A stretch of DNA of 64,000 nt from Rhynochetos jubatus. Lineage: Eukaryota > Chordata > Aves > Eurypygiformes > Rhynochetidae. The stretch spans positions 37,336,118-37,400,117 of the forward strand of contig CM050653.1 of assembly GCA_027574665.1 (NCBI GenBank), in the 5' to 3' direction. A program made the translations under genes and the position numbers. Of this stretch, positions 13,901-27,570 are shown in pieces. The notes beneath the pieces are model-generated. The model was given only the letters and a program-made list of their open reading frames with translations. It searched no databases and was not told where the DNA came from. Position 1 is the first letter of the stretch. Each line of letters opens with the position of its first letter.

Positions 13901-16900
13901 GCTGTAGTCACCCCCTAAACCGACCAAAAACTAGAGTTCTGTACCACCATGGGCCTCACCCATTTTGCACTCAGGTAACTCAAAACAGTTTAAGCCAAGC
14001 GTACCCGCCTTCACATTGCTCTGCTTTGCTGCCTAATTCACCGACCTAAGCAAGCATTCCGGACCGATAGAAGTAACTGGCTATGCAGGTGAAGTACAGA
14101 CGACTTGCAACTCATTGCTTTAACTCCATGGCTAAGACACCCCTAAAGTGTTGCTCTGTTGGTGCTCAAAACCCTTTCAAATGTAACCCAACCCCTAGAC
14201 TAGCAAGACCCTCCTTCTGCTGGCTGTAACTAGCAGAGAGGCTACCACACACTTATGCTAAAGACACACCACCATGCAAGACAGCCCTTGAACGTTTGCT
14301 GCTCCAGATCAATTTTTTTTTTGCTTACAGATTTAAATTTCCTTTGCAGGGCAAAGTTAGGAGTGTTTGGCAGATTGAACCCATATCACTCTTTCAGTAA
14401 CACACAAAGATTTCTTTCAAATGTCCCCCCTATGCTTTTTATCCTTGAATTGCTGAAATAAATATTCCACCTTAAAGGACTTTGTCTTTGAATTACTTTG
14501 GGCCAAGGGAACTGAACATTTATTCAGTGATAACAGCATCATTGCCTCTGCAATTTGAAGTCTTCTTCAGTCTGTTAGATCATCAGAACAGTAATATTCT
14601 GCATGATTTCAGATAAAAGCCTGTGATGTGCTCTAATTTCCAGGAAATTAGTTATCTTTATTAGAAATATTTCCTTAGGTCAGTGTTCAAGACTTACAGG
14701 ATGGCTTGCACTGCCAAGTCCAATGTGTGCCTTTAAATCGGTAAGCAGATTTAGTATCCCTCTTCCAAACAGCAGTGTCTTGCTGTCTGACCCCTACCAT
14801 GCCAGTAAATCCCATGTGTCTCTCAGAGGTCTTGTGTCACCCTGTGAAAGGTGGGAACAATCAGGAGCTGCAAATATAGATTCAGAGGCCTCAGACACGT
14901 ACTCATATAGCTCTTTACACTCTCAGGGGAGAGAAAGGTATAAACAAAGAAGCCCTTTCTTGAAACTCACCCGAAGAGTTCAGTACACCATGTTCCCTAG
15001 GGCATCTGGCAAGAAAGACCTCTGCTGTCCTCTTGAAGCACTGCCCACAAACTTTGGAGACAGTTGGAGTCAGCCCTTTGCATTTTGGGTGCACATGGAC
15101 AACGAAATGGTCATTATTACCTGGCAATGATCAAAATCTAGCCATGGTTTCCGAGTCACAGATGAACACTGAGTCCTAATGGATAAAGTTGCCTTAGTCG
15201 TCCTTCATTCTGATGCTAGCATCTGCTAAAATGCTCAGGAAAATAGAATCAGAGGTCATATAAACAATCCATACCATGTCCGCTCACCCTTCCCACTCCA
15301 AATCACCCGAGCTTCCAAGGTTTTCCGAAATCCTCAGCCATACCATCTCAGCCAGCATCTCTAAATGAAGACCTTGTGTACCGTCCCAGTGTTAATAGAT
15401 TCGGAATCCTGCTTTGCAAGCAGAGAAGCTGGCTTAAAACATGAAAGCCAGTTGGTCGGTCTATAGCCATTTACACCAGAAGTTTGCCACTTTGAACAGC
15501 GTTGGACCACACTGCTCAGCTGTCAACTGGGAGGCTCCTGCCTCCACTTCCCGAGTGGTGAGCGAGGGGCTGTCCCTGCCTCCCCCAGGCACAATGAGCT
15601 CTGACCCCGAGGAGCTCAGCCCTCCAGCCCTGCCCACCTTCGCCCCACCAGCAATGCAGTGCAGTGTGCTTTTGTTATATTGTTTTTAATAACCTCCTTT
15701 ATGCAATCCACTCGGGAAGTCCATTTCATGGGGAGCGGGTTAAAGCACCCCATCAAAAAGGCCAACAGCAGTAGGAGAGAAGTTAAGAAAGAGAGGAAGG
15801 AGTGAGTAGTGACAGGTTAAAACCAGTAGTAAATTGCATTTGGAAGTTGCAATCCAGGTCCTCCTTTTGTGCAGGTGTTCACATTTGTCCTTAAAACCTT
15901 TACTTTATACCTGCCACCACATAAAAATGGCCAAGGCGTAGTAAACCTTGCCAGGAAGTGGAGTTTTGGGAAAAGCAGCAGCACTGGGCAATTCAATCCA
16001 AATTTAATTGCTTCAAGTCCCACAAATGGAGCAATTTTTTTTTCAGTGTTGAAACATTCATTTTCAACTTAAGAAGCATTTAATTCCTTTCAACGCTTCT
16101 TTCTGAGATGACATTTTTCATTTCATTTGAAAAACATCCCACGTTACGAGTGAAAAGGCCAGGCACCCCAAAACAAATATTTTCTAAATAAAGTGTTACT
16201 GGTCAACCCAAAATTATTTTTCTGGTTTTGCATTTTCCCGGAGAGCCTAATAAGACCTTTGGGTTTTGATTCAAAATCCAAGTTGTTCTAGCCCAGCCAG
16301 TGCCCAGACAAACCCTTTATTTTCCAAGCTCTACTTGCACGGGATGTTTCCAGCAGCAGATCTGTGTTTAGTGCTCCCAGCTTCTTTGGATTTATCACAC
16401 ATAAAGTGATTTTATCCTGGAAGAACACAAGAAACCCCATCAATTTTCTGACTGCACAACATGCACTCCTCGTACTGTCTGCAGCAGATCTGTGGGTCAC
16501 AACTACTGTGGGAGACAGGGATAGCCGAGAGGAGGTTTTGGACAGAACGTACAGCAAAGGAAATAACCGCTATTTTCACAAGCAGGGAGGCAGAAATGTA
16601 AAGCTCAGTCGAACCAAGCCTATGGCTGCTTTATGTCACCAGCAGCAGCGAAGGGTTTGCCAGAAGCCTGCTGGACCTTCTAGTGGGGGTAAATGTGGCT
16701 CTGACTCTGCCATCACCTCGAAAGCGCCTTCTCCATCCGCACACCCCCATGCAATACACGTGTCAGACTTCTCTGACTCAGTGATGTATGTTTGTTTTTT
16801 ACCCTGAGTTCTCAGATAGCACATCCATGGGAGGGGGAAGGCGGAGGTGGGGGGTTAATTGCATTTCTTTAAAAAATTAGGAAGTTAAGCTTATCTCTCG

Positions 16901-18079
16901 GCTTGCATATGGGGAGTCGGGTGTCCTGGATGAGTGAGCTGACGTGAGATGGTTTCTAGGCAACTTCTGCAAGCCACGTTGGAACAGGAATACAAATTAA
17001 AACTAAAACCAAAACCCAAACAAGTCAAACAAAACAAGTAGCAGCACAAAACCAGTTTTGACTGACTTGTAGGGTTCATGCGAGGTCTTCTGTGGGATTA
17101 ATATTGCTTTACTGTTAAGGAGAGAAAAACTGGCACCCCCATGCCAGAATCTATTGTGAGACACGTGATAAGCGTGTTTATGCAGACAACATATATAACT
17201 TATGTGTGATAAGAGGCCTGTCACGCCACATCCATGCAATGATATTACTTGATAGCTGAAATGCCACAGTCCAAGTATTCCAGGAACACCAGCCTGAGTA
17301 CATGCAGGAGCTGGAAAACAATGTCATTAACTCCAGTTCTTTCCTCTTTCCCAAAGGATTTTCTTTGTATTTATAAATTCGTTATACCTCTCTTTTCGAG
17401 GGATGGGTAAAATTAGGCAAAAAGCAGTGTTCTTGGGAGCTGCCTTTATTTGTTTCTTTGCTACGTAGTACAGAAATGAGAACGTGTCATCTGCTTTGGT
17501 TACTGTCCAGTATTAGGAATAGCTCGCTGTACATTTTTAGTCTCAGCCCAAGTTTCAGGATTAAGATGAGGTGGTCCCATTCCCCTCAAAATGTATTCTT
17601 CCAACATCTTCACTAATTTATTGAACTACAAAGGTCTCAGACAGAATGTAAATTCAGAGTTGCATCATTTTTCCAGTGTCAGCGTAAAATTTAATCCTCA
17701 GCGCCTCGACTGAAAATTAATGGTTTCACACCCCACACTGTCAAGTTTGTTTCTGAGCCTGCATAACAAGGGGTATTGGATGCAGTGTTTACAGCCTTCC
17801 CTTAAGTCATGGAGGGTGAGGAATGCCTTCCAGGGATTTTAATTATCAGGATCTCATTCTGCTCCTGCATTCACCAGCACGAATGAAAAGCAACTGCCAA
17901 AGTCTAACTTGACTGAGATCAGGGAATTTGCATTGTCAAATAAAATTGCTAGCAGGTGTTTTAAAAGCTAGAATCACCCTCATTATTCCAAAGCGTGTGT
18001 TCAGGTTTCAAGAAGGGGGATACCAAAATTAAGTGATTAATAATCAGACCTCCCAAGCAGTTTAATTTGCAAACCACTT
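10910..18079. other. Unique noncoding sequence
   Basis: No gene is recognised. Open frames stay under about 150 codons. I see a purine-rich stretch at 10910-10950, a possible recurrent-motif echo near 12465-12500 and AT-rich patches around 12660-12730 and 16020-16220. Nothing here is specific enough to name. Confidence 0.65.
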
Positions 18080-18101
18080 CCCCCCCCGCCCCCCCCCCCC
18101 C
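18080..18101 (+). repeat. Poly(C) tract (21 C, one G)
   Basis: A 22-base run that is all C apart from a G at 18088. The complementary strand is G-rich and could fold as a G-quadruplex. Read length and coverage are often unreliable at such runs. Confidence 0.95.
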
Positions 18102-18104
18102 TAC

Positions 18105-21100
18105 TTTAAGGTAGTATGGCAATGCTTGTGTGAGTGTAAGACCATCTTCCCTCAAGAAAATAAGGTATAAACAGTGACACTTCACAGATTTTGTTGTTCA
18201 TATGAAGTTGGAGCAAATCCAGGTTATGGTTAGAAAACAGAATCTCTATGCCTAACTCAAGCTTTTCTCCCAGCTCTAAAGAAATCATTAACCAGCAACA
18301 CTCCTGGGCTGTCTTCCAATGGTTATGGACACAACACTGGCTTTAGCAGCAGCATGTTTCCTCTGCTCGAGAACTCAGAGCAGCATCCCAGATACTTCAG
18401 GTCACTCCATGCGTATCCAGCTCCCAATCCTTCATGGCTTCTGACAGTCAGTGAGTGCGCACTCCCGGGCTGCTGATGGAAGTGGACTCATTTCTGGGGA
18501 CCGGGATGTGCTGGCCCAACACCTCTGGCAGTACCATGCTCTGACTCCATCACCTCTTGCTGGTTTCCTTTCCTTAGCCAGCCTGTGCAGCAAGACCCTG
18601 CTGGTTGCTTCCATGGCTGCTCTAGTTGATGCCAGCTGGAGTTTGTAAATCCAAATTTAATCACACTAGCACTTCATTTCCATGCGTTTGGCCTCATCTG
18701 GAGTCAGCCAGTCCTTAGCACTGCTGGGTGATCATGCACACTCTTGTTTAATCGCTCCCAGATTTTTTCATGGCTGCTTTCTTCAGGGCCCACATGACCC
18801 ACTTGGACCTCTAAGACTTTGTTAGGCTCAGGTCATCCCGAGCGAAGCTGAGGCAGATACTGAGATCGACCTCCTTTCTCCTGCAGTCTTCCCAAACCAG
18901 CAGCTCTGCTCCCTTCAGACTGTCGCCTGCTGTCGTCACTGGAAAGCTCACTGCCAGACTTGCCTGCAGACAGAAAGGGGCCCATATAATAAAATAAAGA
19001 GGAAAAATCATCAACAAGGCCATGCTGTGGCACCAGTTACAGGGAGTAATGATAGCAGAGGCATCCATGGTGTAATTTGTAGTGACAGCCTCGCCACTGT
19101 CAGGGTCTGGCCCTTGCAGAGAGATAAACCCCTACAACCATACAAAGTGACTCACAGCATGGGGACTGAAGCACTTGTCTTCTATAGAGGTTTCTCTACC
19201 CCTCACTGCCTTTTACCAGCTCTCTACTGCCCAGAGGACATTCCAAGGGCTATTTTAGGGAAGGTCTTGGATTAGTCAGAGAAGTTGCATCAGAATGAGG
19301 AAAGGCAATTTCTCCTCTCAGGGATTCAAGCTGCAGATTCAGGAAGACTTACAAAAAGGTCTCAGAAACCCAGGACAGGAAAAAAACCCCAAAACTAGAT
19401 GTCACTTACTTATTGTAGTTCTAAGCCAAAATGAAGGGCACCAACAGGGTGTGCAGTGCATTATAACTATTATTATTATTACTACCACCAGTGGAGAGTG
19501 AGAATGCAGGTGGTAGCCAACATTGTTCATGAATTAGAGAAGTTAAGCACTGTCCTGCATTATCTTTAGGGGCTTTAGTGTTTTCCAAGGACAATAGCTT
19601 AGCCACAACTGGAAATTTATCAGCAGTGCTGATGGAGCTATGGTTGCTCTGGCCTACACCCTTCACCTTTGCCCTGGTGCAGGACTGAAGGAGTAGATCA
19701 CCCAGCATGACAGCAGTTGTGTGGCAGTAGAGGTTCCCTTGCGCATTTTGACTGCTCTCATCCTTGCCAGCACAAGAGAAAACTTGGCACGAGGTAATGT
19801 TGGAAGACGCTCTTTGGGAAGTTCAAGTGGAAGAATTGTGATTTGCAAAATTAAACCCCAAACCATGGATGGCTCTAATCTAGGTCCTACCGTACCTGTA
19901 ACCCATCAGTCTGCCAGGGAAAGAGGGCTCCAAAAGAGGTCTTAGTCTACCTCTCCCATGTAAGCAAATACATGGCTGTGCATGAACAACTGTCTCTGGG
20001 AGAGCTAGGTGTCTTTTGGAAATCTTTGGTGGTCTTAGGAATTTAAAAGACCAGTCACCCATGGAAGGCCTTTACTAGACCCTCCAGTGCGCTACCCAGA
20101 GCTTTGTCATTTCTGTTCCACGAAGGAGACTTCTAAACCAAAGGCACTGTGGTACTGCATGGGTCTCACCATTTCAGGGATTTCATGGAGCCAGATGGCT
20201 GAGGTTCCCATCAGCTTGATTGGACACCCATAACATTTTCAGGATTCTGTTATAATATAAGTGTAGTTCTCACACTGCAGATTAAAAACTACCGTGTTGA
20301 AGGATTTTGGAGTTTTACCATTCATTCATGCCTTTTTAGGAGACTTTTTGAGATTCACTTTTTAAGTAGTATCTGTTCTGGATGGGCAGCAATTTCTGTT
20401 CTGCTCTCGATGGGCAGTGCCAGCTTGCTCTGTCCAATTGTGTGTGTTTGTGGCAGTAAAAATAGAATTGTGTTATGCACGCGCACACATATACACACAT
20501 AATATTCTGTTGATGGTTTCAGCTAAAGCCTTAAATCAAAACACCAGGGGTATCAGAATCACAGACCAATTCTGTGGGCTCACCTCACACACCATTTCAG
20601 CATAATTTTACAACAACATGCCTTGCAGGTTGCTCTTGATAGCATTTTCTAAAGGGAAATGGTGAGTAAACTACAGTAAACAAGGGCTTGATTAGCTTCT
20701 GGAATCAGGTGCCAAATTTGCATATTTGTCTGAGTCAAAATAGCAGGAGAGGAAAGATGAAGATGATTTTTTGTCATGCTTGCTATTACAGCTTAGTGGT
20801 GGGACGCCCAGGGCTGTGTCACAGCACCAGCACTTCATCACATGGTACAAGTGGAACAGCACAGAGTGATGGGAGTAACTGCCCACGGAGTAACCCGACC
20901 AGCAGAATAAACATGTAGCTGTGACGTGAAGCATGCTGCGTAGGCCCACAGCACTCAGAGTACCCTGACATATCCCACCAAACAGCCAAAACCTTGTCTC
21001 AGCATAAAACAGTTCATTCCATATGTAATGCCTTTGACAATTAACTTTTACATGTTAATTACCCATCTTTTCTTCGTCAATCTACGTCATTACAGCCCAT

Positions 21101-24100
21101 TGCTCTGACTTTCACTGCTCAGGTCTTAGTAAGCCACATACATACTCCTCTTTTTGATGGCTGAGGAGAAGGTAAGCAGCACGCCTTGACTGCTTAGAGC
21201 ACACATTAGGTGAGGAGTCCCAGAGGGACTGCTGTCTCCACGGAGAGATAAGGATGAGCAGAAGTTCATGCCAAACACCACTGCATGATGCTTTCAGCAA
21301 CTAAACCTCAAAAGGTCTGCAGAACGCCCCCGAGCGAGTTACAGACGGGTGACCATACTGTCACCTCAGAGAGATGCTGAGCTGTCCAGTGTCATTTTCT
21401 GAGGTACATTGGACTGCAAGAGGGAAATGCCCATAACAATGCAGATTAGATACCTTTCTGATCAGCCATTTCAAACCAACATGAGAATCCCAAACAATCC
21501 TTTAGGCTGAAGGACAGAGGCAGCTAACCAGCATAAAAACACACTGCTTTCAAAGTGCTTCATTTCCATTTTATGTGGATTTTTCTAGAGGAATTCCATT
21601 CAAATCCACTACTCCAGGATTACACCACTGGGATCAAAATTCAGTCCCCTCCATAAGGAGTGCCCATTAAGGCATCTACTATCCAGCTGTGTAAGGGGCC
21701 TTCCTGTCAATAATTCCTTATTAGCAGCATTTTGAAGCCTTCCAAAGACCTGAAGGAAGACCAGAACAGCCTGGAGCTGCGCAGGATGCCAAAGCCATGG
21801 TCCTGTCTTGTCTCAAAGTCTGTTGCTTCTCCCTACTAAAGCATCCATGTTCTCACTTAGAGTAAAGGCATCTGCAGGTAAATTACTCTCTGCCCAGTCT
21901 AACAGACCAATTTCTGTTTTCATTTCTGGGGATATATATCTCAGGCTCACTTTTCTGACAACACAGGGCATTTCAGTGTAAGAAATTTCACCCAACAACC
22001 TCAAAACCCTGAATTGTTTCCTAACTTAGGGCTTTTTTTCAGAGTTCAGGAGATTATTCTTTGTACGAAAGCAATGTACCAAGAGGCACAGCAACCTTAC
22101 TGTAGATGTCAGCAGCCTATCGAAACAGACCTTTCCAGGAGGCATTTCACAACGGAGGGTGCAACACAGCAGAGTTGTCCATCTTCAGCCTGGCTCTGCC
22201 GTCGGCATTGAGCAGTCAGCTGAAGAGCAATAACAGGCTCAAAGTGTAATGGTTTAGTGCAGGGCACAAAGGAAGAAGGAAAGTGAACACTGGAAAACAT
22301 CCATGGTGTGGGCTTCTGGGTTTAGCATCTGCAAGAGGATGTTGTTTTTCTAACAGCTGCTTTTTGCAAAAGGTTCTTACTGCAAACAACGTATGAACTT
22401 TATTCTTAAAAAGCTTTTAATGAAGCAATTTCTGTAGTACAACCGACCACCTCAGGAAGGGAAAACATTTACTTTATCATTTCTGTCCCCTGCTTCTGCC
22501 TCTTTGCTCTGGTGACTGACACTTTACCAGTGTCCTGCACTCACCATCCTACACGTAGCATCACAAATGCTGAGCTTTTCGAGAAATACACCGTTGCTTT
22601 CCCTTGCAAGAGGGATATATACATAGATATCTGTAAGAAGAGAGGGTTTGATCTCTACTGCTGATTCAGTGATCAAAATGTAAAGAGACCAGAAATTCAG
22701 CAGACAGCTAGCGGCGGGTGCAGTAGCCATCCGCTGATACCTGCGCAACGTGTTGCTGTTCACCCAGGATGGATGGCCACTGGTTGTAACTCCTGGGTTT
22801 TAAAGCCGTGGCTCACTTTGCTTGCTGCATTTCTCTGCTGACCTTGGTGCTGGGAGGATGAAGAGAGATTAGCCACTTTTCCACCCTGTGGTGTTTGCCA
22901 AATAAGTAGCAAGTGAAAAGCAGTTCTTAAAAAGGCACCTGAGGTGGGACTGAGAGGAAGGGAATGCACATTAGCAGGGTGTTCAAGGGTCTTGCACCTG
23001 ATGGATCGATCAAGGCTAAATTCAAAGGCAGATGTTTAAAGTCTAAAATAATGTAGGAGAATAAGGCCGGAACTTTTAGCATCTAACATAAGACACTTGC
23101 ACAAAGACCCTACATGAGCAATCTAGAAGTCTTCATTATTGGAAGGGAAAGGGAGAGCTATCTGCTCTCCATTGACTGCTGAGGAAGCTCCCAGGAGTGC
23201 TCCTCTAATGGAAGCCTCTCAGCTGAACGCTTGAGGCTAGATGTTGGGAACAGAGGCCATGATTAGTAAGACTGGCTGTGCTATTCAGGCTTGTCTTTAG
23301 ACAAAAATCTCGATAGGCTTCCCTGCTCCGGTGATGGTGCCGCAGGACTCCAGTTGCTGTGCAGATACGGAGTCTCTCTCCTGCTTCCTGATGCTCTGCA
23401 TCATACACAGTGGTTATTTGTGGAAGGAGACAGTCACCTGGAGGGGTGGAAATAAGATAGTGATAACCAGAAAGTGCTGAAGCAAACCCAGCACTACAAG
23501 ACAGCAGACAGCATTTGCAAGCTCCCAGATCATGTGGTGAGTCTCAGTCCAGCTCCCAGTGCACCAACGCCTCCTTTGCAGAGACCTTCACAGTCAGCGA
23601 TGCTGAAATGAGAGGGCTGTTCCCTGTTACAGTGTCTCTTCTATGGGACGCCTTTCAGCTCTGCAGATCTGCCCACATATGCCGTCACGGAGGAGAAGAC
23701 CATGAGTTCATAAAGGCACTGCATGGACTGCAGAGACTGGTCTTGTTGACACCTGTCCTTCCAAACCCTCGCTCCCACTGTGCTTTTTGGAGGCGTATTT
23801 AAAATTCCCTTTCATGTAATTGGCAATTTCCCCTCCCTCCCTCCTACAGGTTAGGTTAAAAGGGGCAGGAGGTCCTTTTCCGTATTGATTTGTTTTCCTG
23901 ACCTTTCAGATACATGCAGAGAAGATCAGCAAAAAGGCAGTGGAAAAGGAGCAGAACAAAAGCGCAGTGCTTGCTCTCATTTAAAGAAGTAAGAGAAACA
24001 CGAGACTTAGCATTGAGTAGAAAATAAACTGTCCGCTGAGGACAAGAAAGCAGCCGCCCATACGGAGAAGGGACTGTGAGGAGTACCACTGTGCACTGCA

Positions 24101-24210
24101 ACACCGAGGGGCAGGATGAAAACAGAGTCAGCCTTTAGAGAGCATCATGATCTCAGAGGTCTTGGTTTTCTCTTTTCTTCACTTTTTTTTTTGTTTGTTT
24201 TCTTTAAGAA
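18105..24210. other. Unique noncoding sequence
   Basis: No gene is recognised. It holds a short (ATT)n run at 19467, a degenerate CA-rich stretch near 20478-20500 and an imperfect local duplication around 20372-20418 (two GATGGGCAG words). Open frames are at most about 95 codons. Confidence 0.65.
19467..19482 (+). repeat. (ATT)n microsatellite
   Basis: Short trinucleotide run CTATTATTATTATTAC. Confidence 0.85.
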
Positions 24211-24214
24211 ATGT

Positions 24215-24230
24215 GATTTAAATTTAAATC
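24215..24230. other. Perfect 16-bp AT palindrome
   Basis: GATTTAAATTTAAATC is its own reverse complement. It follows a T-rich stretch at 24182-24205. No known binding protein is implied. Confidence 0.9.
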
Positions 24231-24524
24231 CTATTTCCAAAGAGAAGGCAATCAGATAAATTATTTTTAATCCTTGATGTTTACACCCTGCTATTAAGCC
24301 GTTCCCCACCACTGTGCACTGTGTGTGGTACCATTATATGTGCTGTGGATTTGGTCAGACATAAAGCAAACGCCCTGATCACTAAAGCTCTCCTGACATT
24401 TTCTCGTGAGTACACCACGGTGGGTTGACCAAATTGTAAGCTGGGTAGTAACATCTTTTTTTCTTGCTTAATTCCTCCCATGCATTCAATAGGATTTCAT
24501 ATTCATCTTCCCTCCCATATCTTG

Positions 24525-24695
24525 TAGTGCTGCTTTGCCTTGCTGTGTTCCACACTAAAAGCAGACATAGCACAATGAACCAAGTGATTGTTACAAGGCC
24601 TTTACCAACCTCACAGGGACACGGTGAGGATTAATTAATTGCTAATTCAGAGCTTTTATATCCCAAGATTAAAAATAGTATAATCATAATAAAAA
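24525..24695 (+). mobile_element. MIR/CORE-SINE-like relic
   Basis: The segment TTACCAACCTCACAGGGACA followed by CGGTGAGGATTAATTAATTG matches the CORE-SINE/MIR 3' region (consensus 'tacctcacagggttgttgtgaggattaaatgagttaat'). After it come an 'agagcttttatat' block and an ATTA-rich tail, where MIR elements carry the 'aagcgctatataaatg..tattatta' end. The upstream part (TTGCCTTGCTGTGTTCCACA, then CTAAAAG) is a weaker match to the 'gcctcagtttccccatctgtaaaatg' portion. MIR-type SINEs are tRNA-derived, transcribed by RNA polymerase III and mobilised by LINE machinery. They were active before the amniote radiations, which fits the heavy decay. The element overlaps an AT-rich, enhancer-like stretch to its right. 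Family assignment is by eye. Confidence 0.65.
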
Positions 24696-24699
24696 CAGA

Positions 24700-25567
24700 T
24701 TACTATATTATCAGAATCAGTTACTAAAATCCCCAGTAAAGACAAAGTAAATTTCCTATGAAAAAGATTTCAGGACTGCATTCCAATCCCACCCCTGCTG
24801 GGAGACACAAAAAAATTAACCCAGACTCACTTTTACGGTCAGTAAGTTATATCTCATTAAAGGCTTGTATGACATTCTCTTTCATAATTATGCTGAAACA
24901 AATTAGGGCCATTTTAATTCTGAAGAGAAGAATCTAAGGAAGCCACCCATTTATGCAGCATCACTAATCCACTTCCAATTCTCACATTTAGTTAATTCAG
25001 ATTAAGTTTTCCTCACCGACTCTGCATAAGCAAATCCTCACTCTGAAGCAACCACCTCCCGTCACAGACACTCAGCAGCAGCTTTCATAAGTTCAGTAAC
25101 CTTGTGGATTTATGTGGTCAGACATGAGCAATGGTTTCTTCAAAGCCTCAAACCTCTGGCATTCAGATCTGAGCACCAGAGATGTGAGGGAACTGCAGAG
25201 GAGATTCCCGTAGCCCCTCACTCGAGATGTGACCTGGGGCTGCTCCAAACCACACTCCAGATGCAGTAACCATTGAGGGCTGTCAAGCAGCCAAGAGCAG
25301 ATGGGCTGCGGGTCCTCCAGTACTGTTCCTTCTCATGCCTCACTCACAACTGGTGCTTGGAGGCAGTAGGGATCAGTCTCTCCATGCAGAGTTTACTCCT
25401 TCAGGTGCAATGTCCCTCCTAAAGGAATCCTTCGTAGAGCACCTGTGTTTACATGGCCAGAATGAGATTTAGGATTGAGACTTCTATGTCCAATTTTTTT
25501 ACCATGAATATCTATCAAGTCTTCAGGACCTCACTGCAGGCATAACTTCATTGTATTAGAGAGAGAA
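24700..25567. other. AT-rich unique sequence
   Basis: No gene. The left half (to about 25010) is AT-rich with several TAAT/ATTA cores (for example TTTCATAATTATGCTG) and could be part of an enhancer-like island. The right half is unremarkable up to the CR1 tail. Confidence 0.6.
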
Positions 25568-25715
25568 ATCATAGAAACATAGAATCACAGAATGATTTGG
25601 GTTGGAAGGGACCTTAAAGACCATCCAGTTCCAACCCCCCTGCCATGGGCAGGGACACCTTCCACTAGACCAGGTTGCCCAAAGCCTCATCCAGCCTGGC
25701 CTTTAAATACTCCGT
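25568..25715 (-). mobile_element. CR1 LINE, 3' tail, 5'-truncated
   Basis: This is the 3' end of an avian CR1 non-LTR retrotransposon lying on the minus strand. Seen in sequence: three tandem octamers of the form CAYAGAAW at 25570-25593 (the reverse complement of the ATTCTRTG tail repeats that end CR1). Next come the hallmark block GGTTGGAAGGGACCTTAAAG, then CCTGCCATGGGCAGGGACAC, CACTAGACCAGGTTGCCCAA and CCAGCCTGGCC. Similarity stops near 25715, so only about 150 bp survive. Severe 5' truncation is normal for CR1. The remaining sequence is close to the family consensus as I know it, so this copy is much younger than the other CR1 relics here. No reverse transcriptase sequence remains and the copy cannot move by itself. 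It is the best single indicator that the DNA is avian. Confidence 0.97.
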
Positions 25716-25719
25716 CAAG

Positions 25720-27125
25720 TTTCAAACCATCTGAAAGATGGCACTAATCTACTCCATTATTACACTCCTACCAGGGAGGTCTCCTGAAAATACCAGCAAG
25801 AGGGGAAAGAACCCACAAATGGGAAACTGGAGTACCCTGACACATAAAGAGCCAACACTCTATTCAGAACAACCAAAACAATCCTTTCCTTATGCCCCAA
25901 GGCACTGAAATTCTCTGAGAATGACATTCTTTTAAAAGAAGAGTAATCAAATATCAATGCTTTTCAGCGGTAAGCTGACGCCTGCACCCATGATGCGCAG
26001 GGACGAATGCGCCTGTGAAGAAATCGCCTTTGTTCCTTCCCAGCTCACATCAGGGCAATATGGTGTAGATGGCTGCAACTCCTCCAGCTGAATGTAAAGG
26101 CTGCTCCCTAAAAAAAGAAAAACCACCTTGCTTTTGTGTACAGTTAAATCTGGCTTGCCACCAGGGATTCGTTTAAGATGCAGGGGGTCCTGAGGCTACA
26201 TGCCACTGATGCATTTTGAAGTTAGGGCTGATCTATTCATTGCAAAGCAAACCTTTACAAATATGTTAGTGTTCCCTGCATAAGCCATAGGAGGTGTTTA
26301 GGAGACTACAGAGGAGCGTTCATTAGAGCCCCTCAGCGGTGAGGAACTGGAGCACCAATGCATTCTGCTGGGAGAGGAACAAATGCACCGCTCAGAGCAG
26401 GTTCACAGATACATACACCATTATAGCGTGTTCCCACTGCAGCGATGTGTCCTTTTCAGCTTGTTAGTTCTAGATATTTTTGTGTTTTCCCCTTCCTTTC
26501 CTCACCTTCATTATTGCCAATTGCTCCTGTGTCTTTGCCATACCGTTTTCCCTCTTTCCTCTCCGCCTCCAGCTGCGAGACCACTCTTCCTCCCAGGCCT
26601 GAGCACTCCTAGCCATACGACAGCAGCTACTCTGGCACTTCACTAGCTCCATAGCCCTCCCTGGCAGGACCTGAACATTTTCAGGCACACAGGTCTGGGT
26701 GCATGTCAACTCGATGTATTACCTGAACTCTGCATTCCTGACTGGTCACCCCCAGACCTCTATTTTTCTTCTCCAAAGGCAGATAAAGAGGTCCTGCAGC
26801 GTAATTGATCCCACTCCCAATACCTTCTGGAGCGGTCTCAACTGCACTGGCTCAAGGTATATGCTTAGGTGATGCTCTTGAATCAGGCACCTCAATTAGA
26901 TTTCCCTCTGTCTCAGGGTAGCCAAGATGCATCTGGGCTTCATATCCTGCCATAACCTTCCCTTTGCAGCAGGCTTGGGGTTGATGATTTGGGGGTTTTT
27001 TGCCAATTCAGGGTAAGGATAAATATTAAATCTGGATTCACTGAAGCTGTATACATGCAGTCTGCACTGGGTTCAGTCATCTTCTAACTATGGAGAAGCT
27101 CAAAGCCACCGTCAGCTGCACAAAC
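25720..27125. other. Unique noncoding sequence
   Basis: No gene or further CR1 sequence is visible beyond the truncation point. Open frames are at most 87 codons. Confidence 0.65.
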
Positions 27126-27129
27126 AATC

Positions 27130-27570
27130 TATGAATTCATAATCTGTGCATTTTGGAGGATGGGGAACAATTACTGTACAATGCTGCACATGTATTATTC
27201 AAGCTCTTGAAGCCACCCAGCTGGCAAGGCAACAAAAGAACAAACGTTTTGCAATAAAGTTCATTTTAATTGAAAGACCAAAGAATCACATGTGCTTCTC
27301 CTTTTAGCCTTAAGGACAGCAGTAAAACTAATGTCATTTTCAGAGCCACTGCTATTAAAAAGAGGGTGAGGGAGGGCTTTGCTTTCTAACTATCAGAGAG
27401 CCATACTCACTTTTAATGGAGTCTATGCTACTCTACCATTATACAGAGGAGTCTATTTTGGTAAGACTGTGGTGATGTATAATTTGCCTTTTATGGATTA
27501 TATGACCTGCCATCTCAAATGTTAATCTAGATATGGCCAGAAAAGGGATAAACACAATAAAGGTCTGATT
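27130..27570. promoter_or_regulatory. Candidate conserved noncoding element
   Basis: A long AT-rich unique stretch with GAATTCATAATCTG, AACAATTACTG, TTCATTTTAATTG and TTTTAATGGAG words, no repeats and no sustained open frame. It resembles the other islands but has no single diagnostic motif cluster. Confidence 0.17.
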
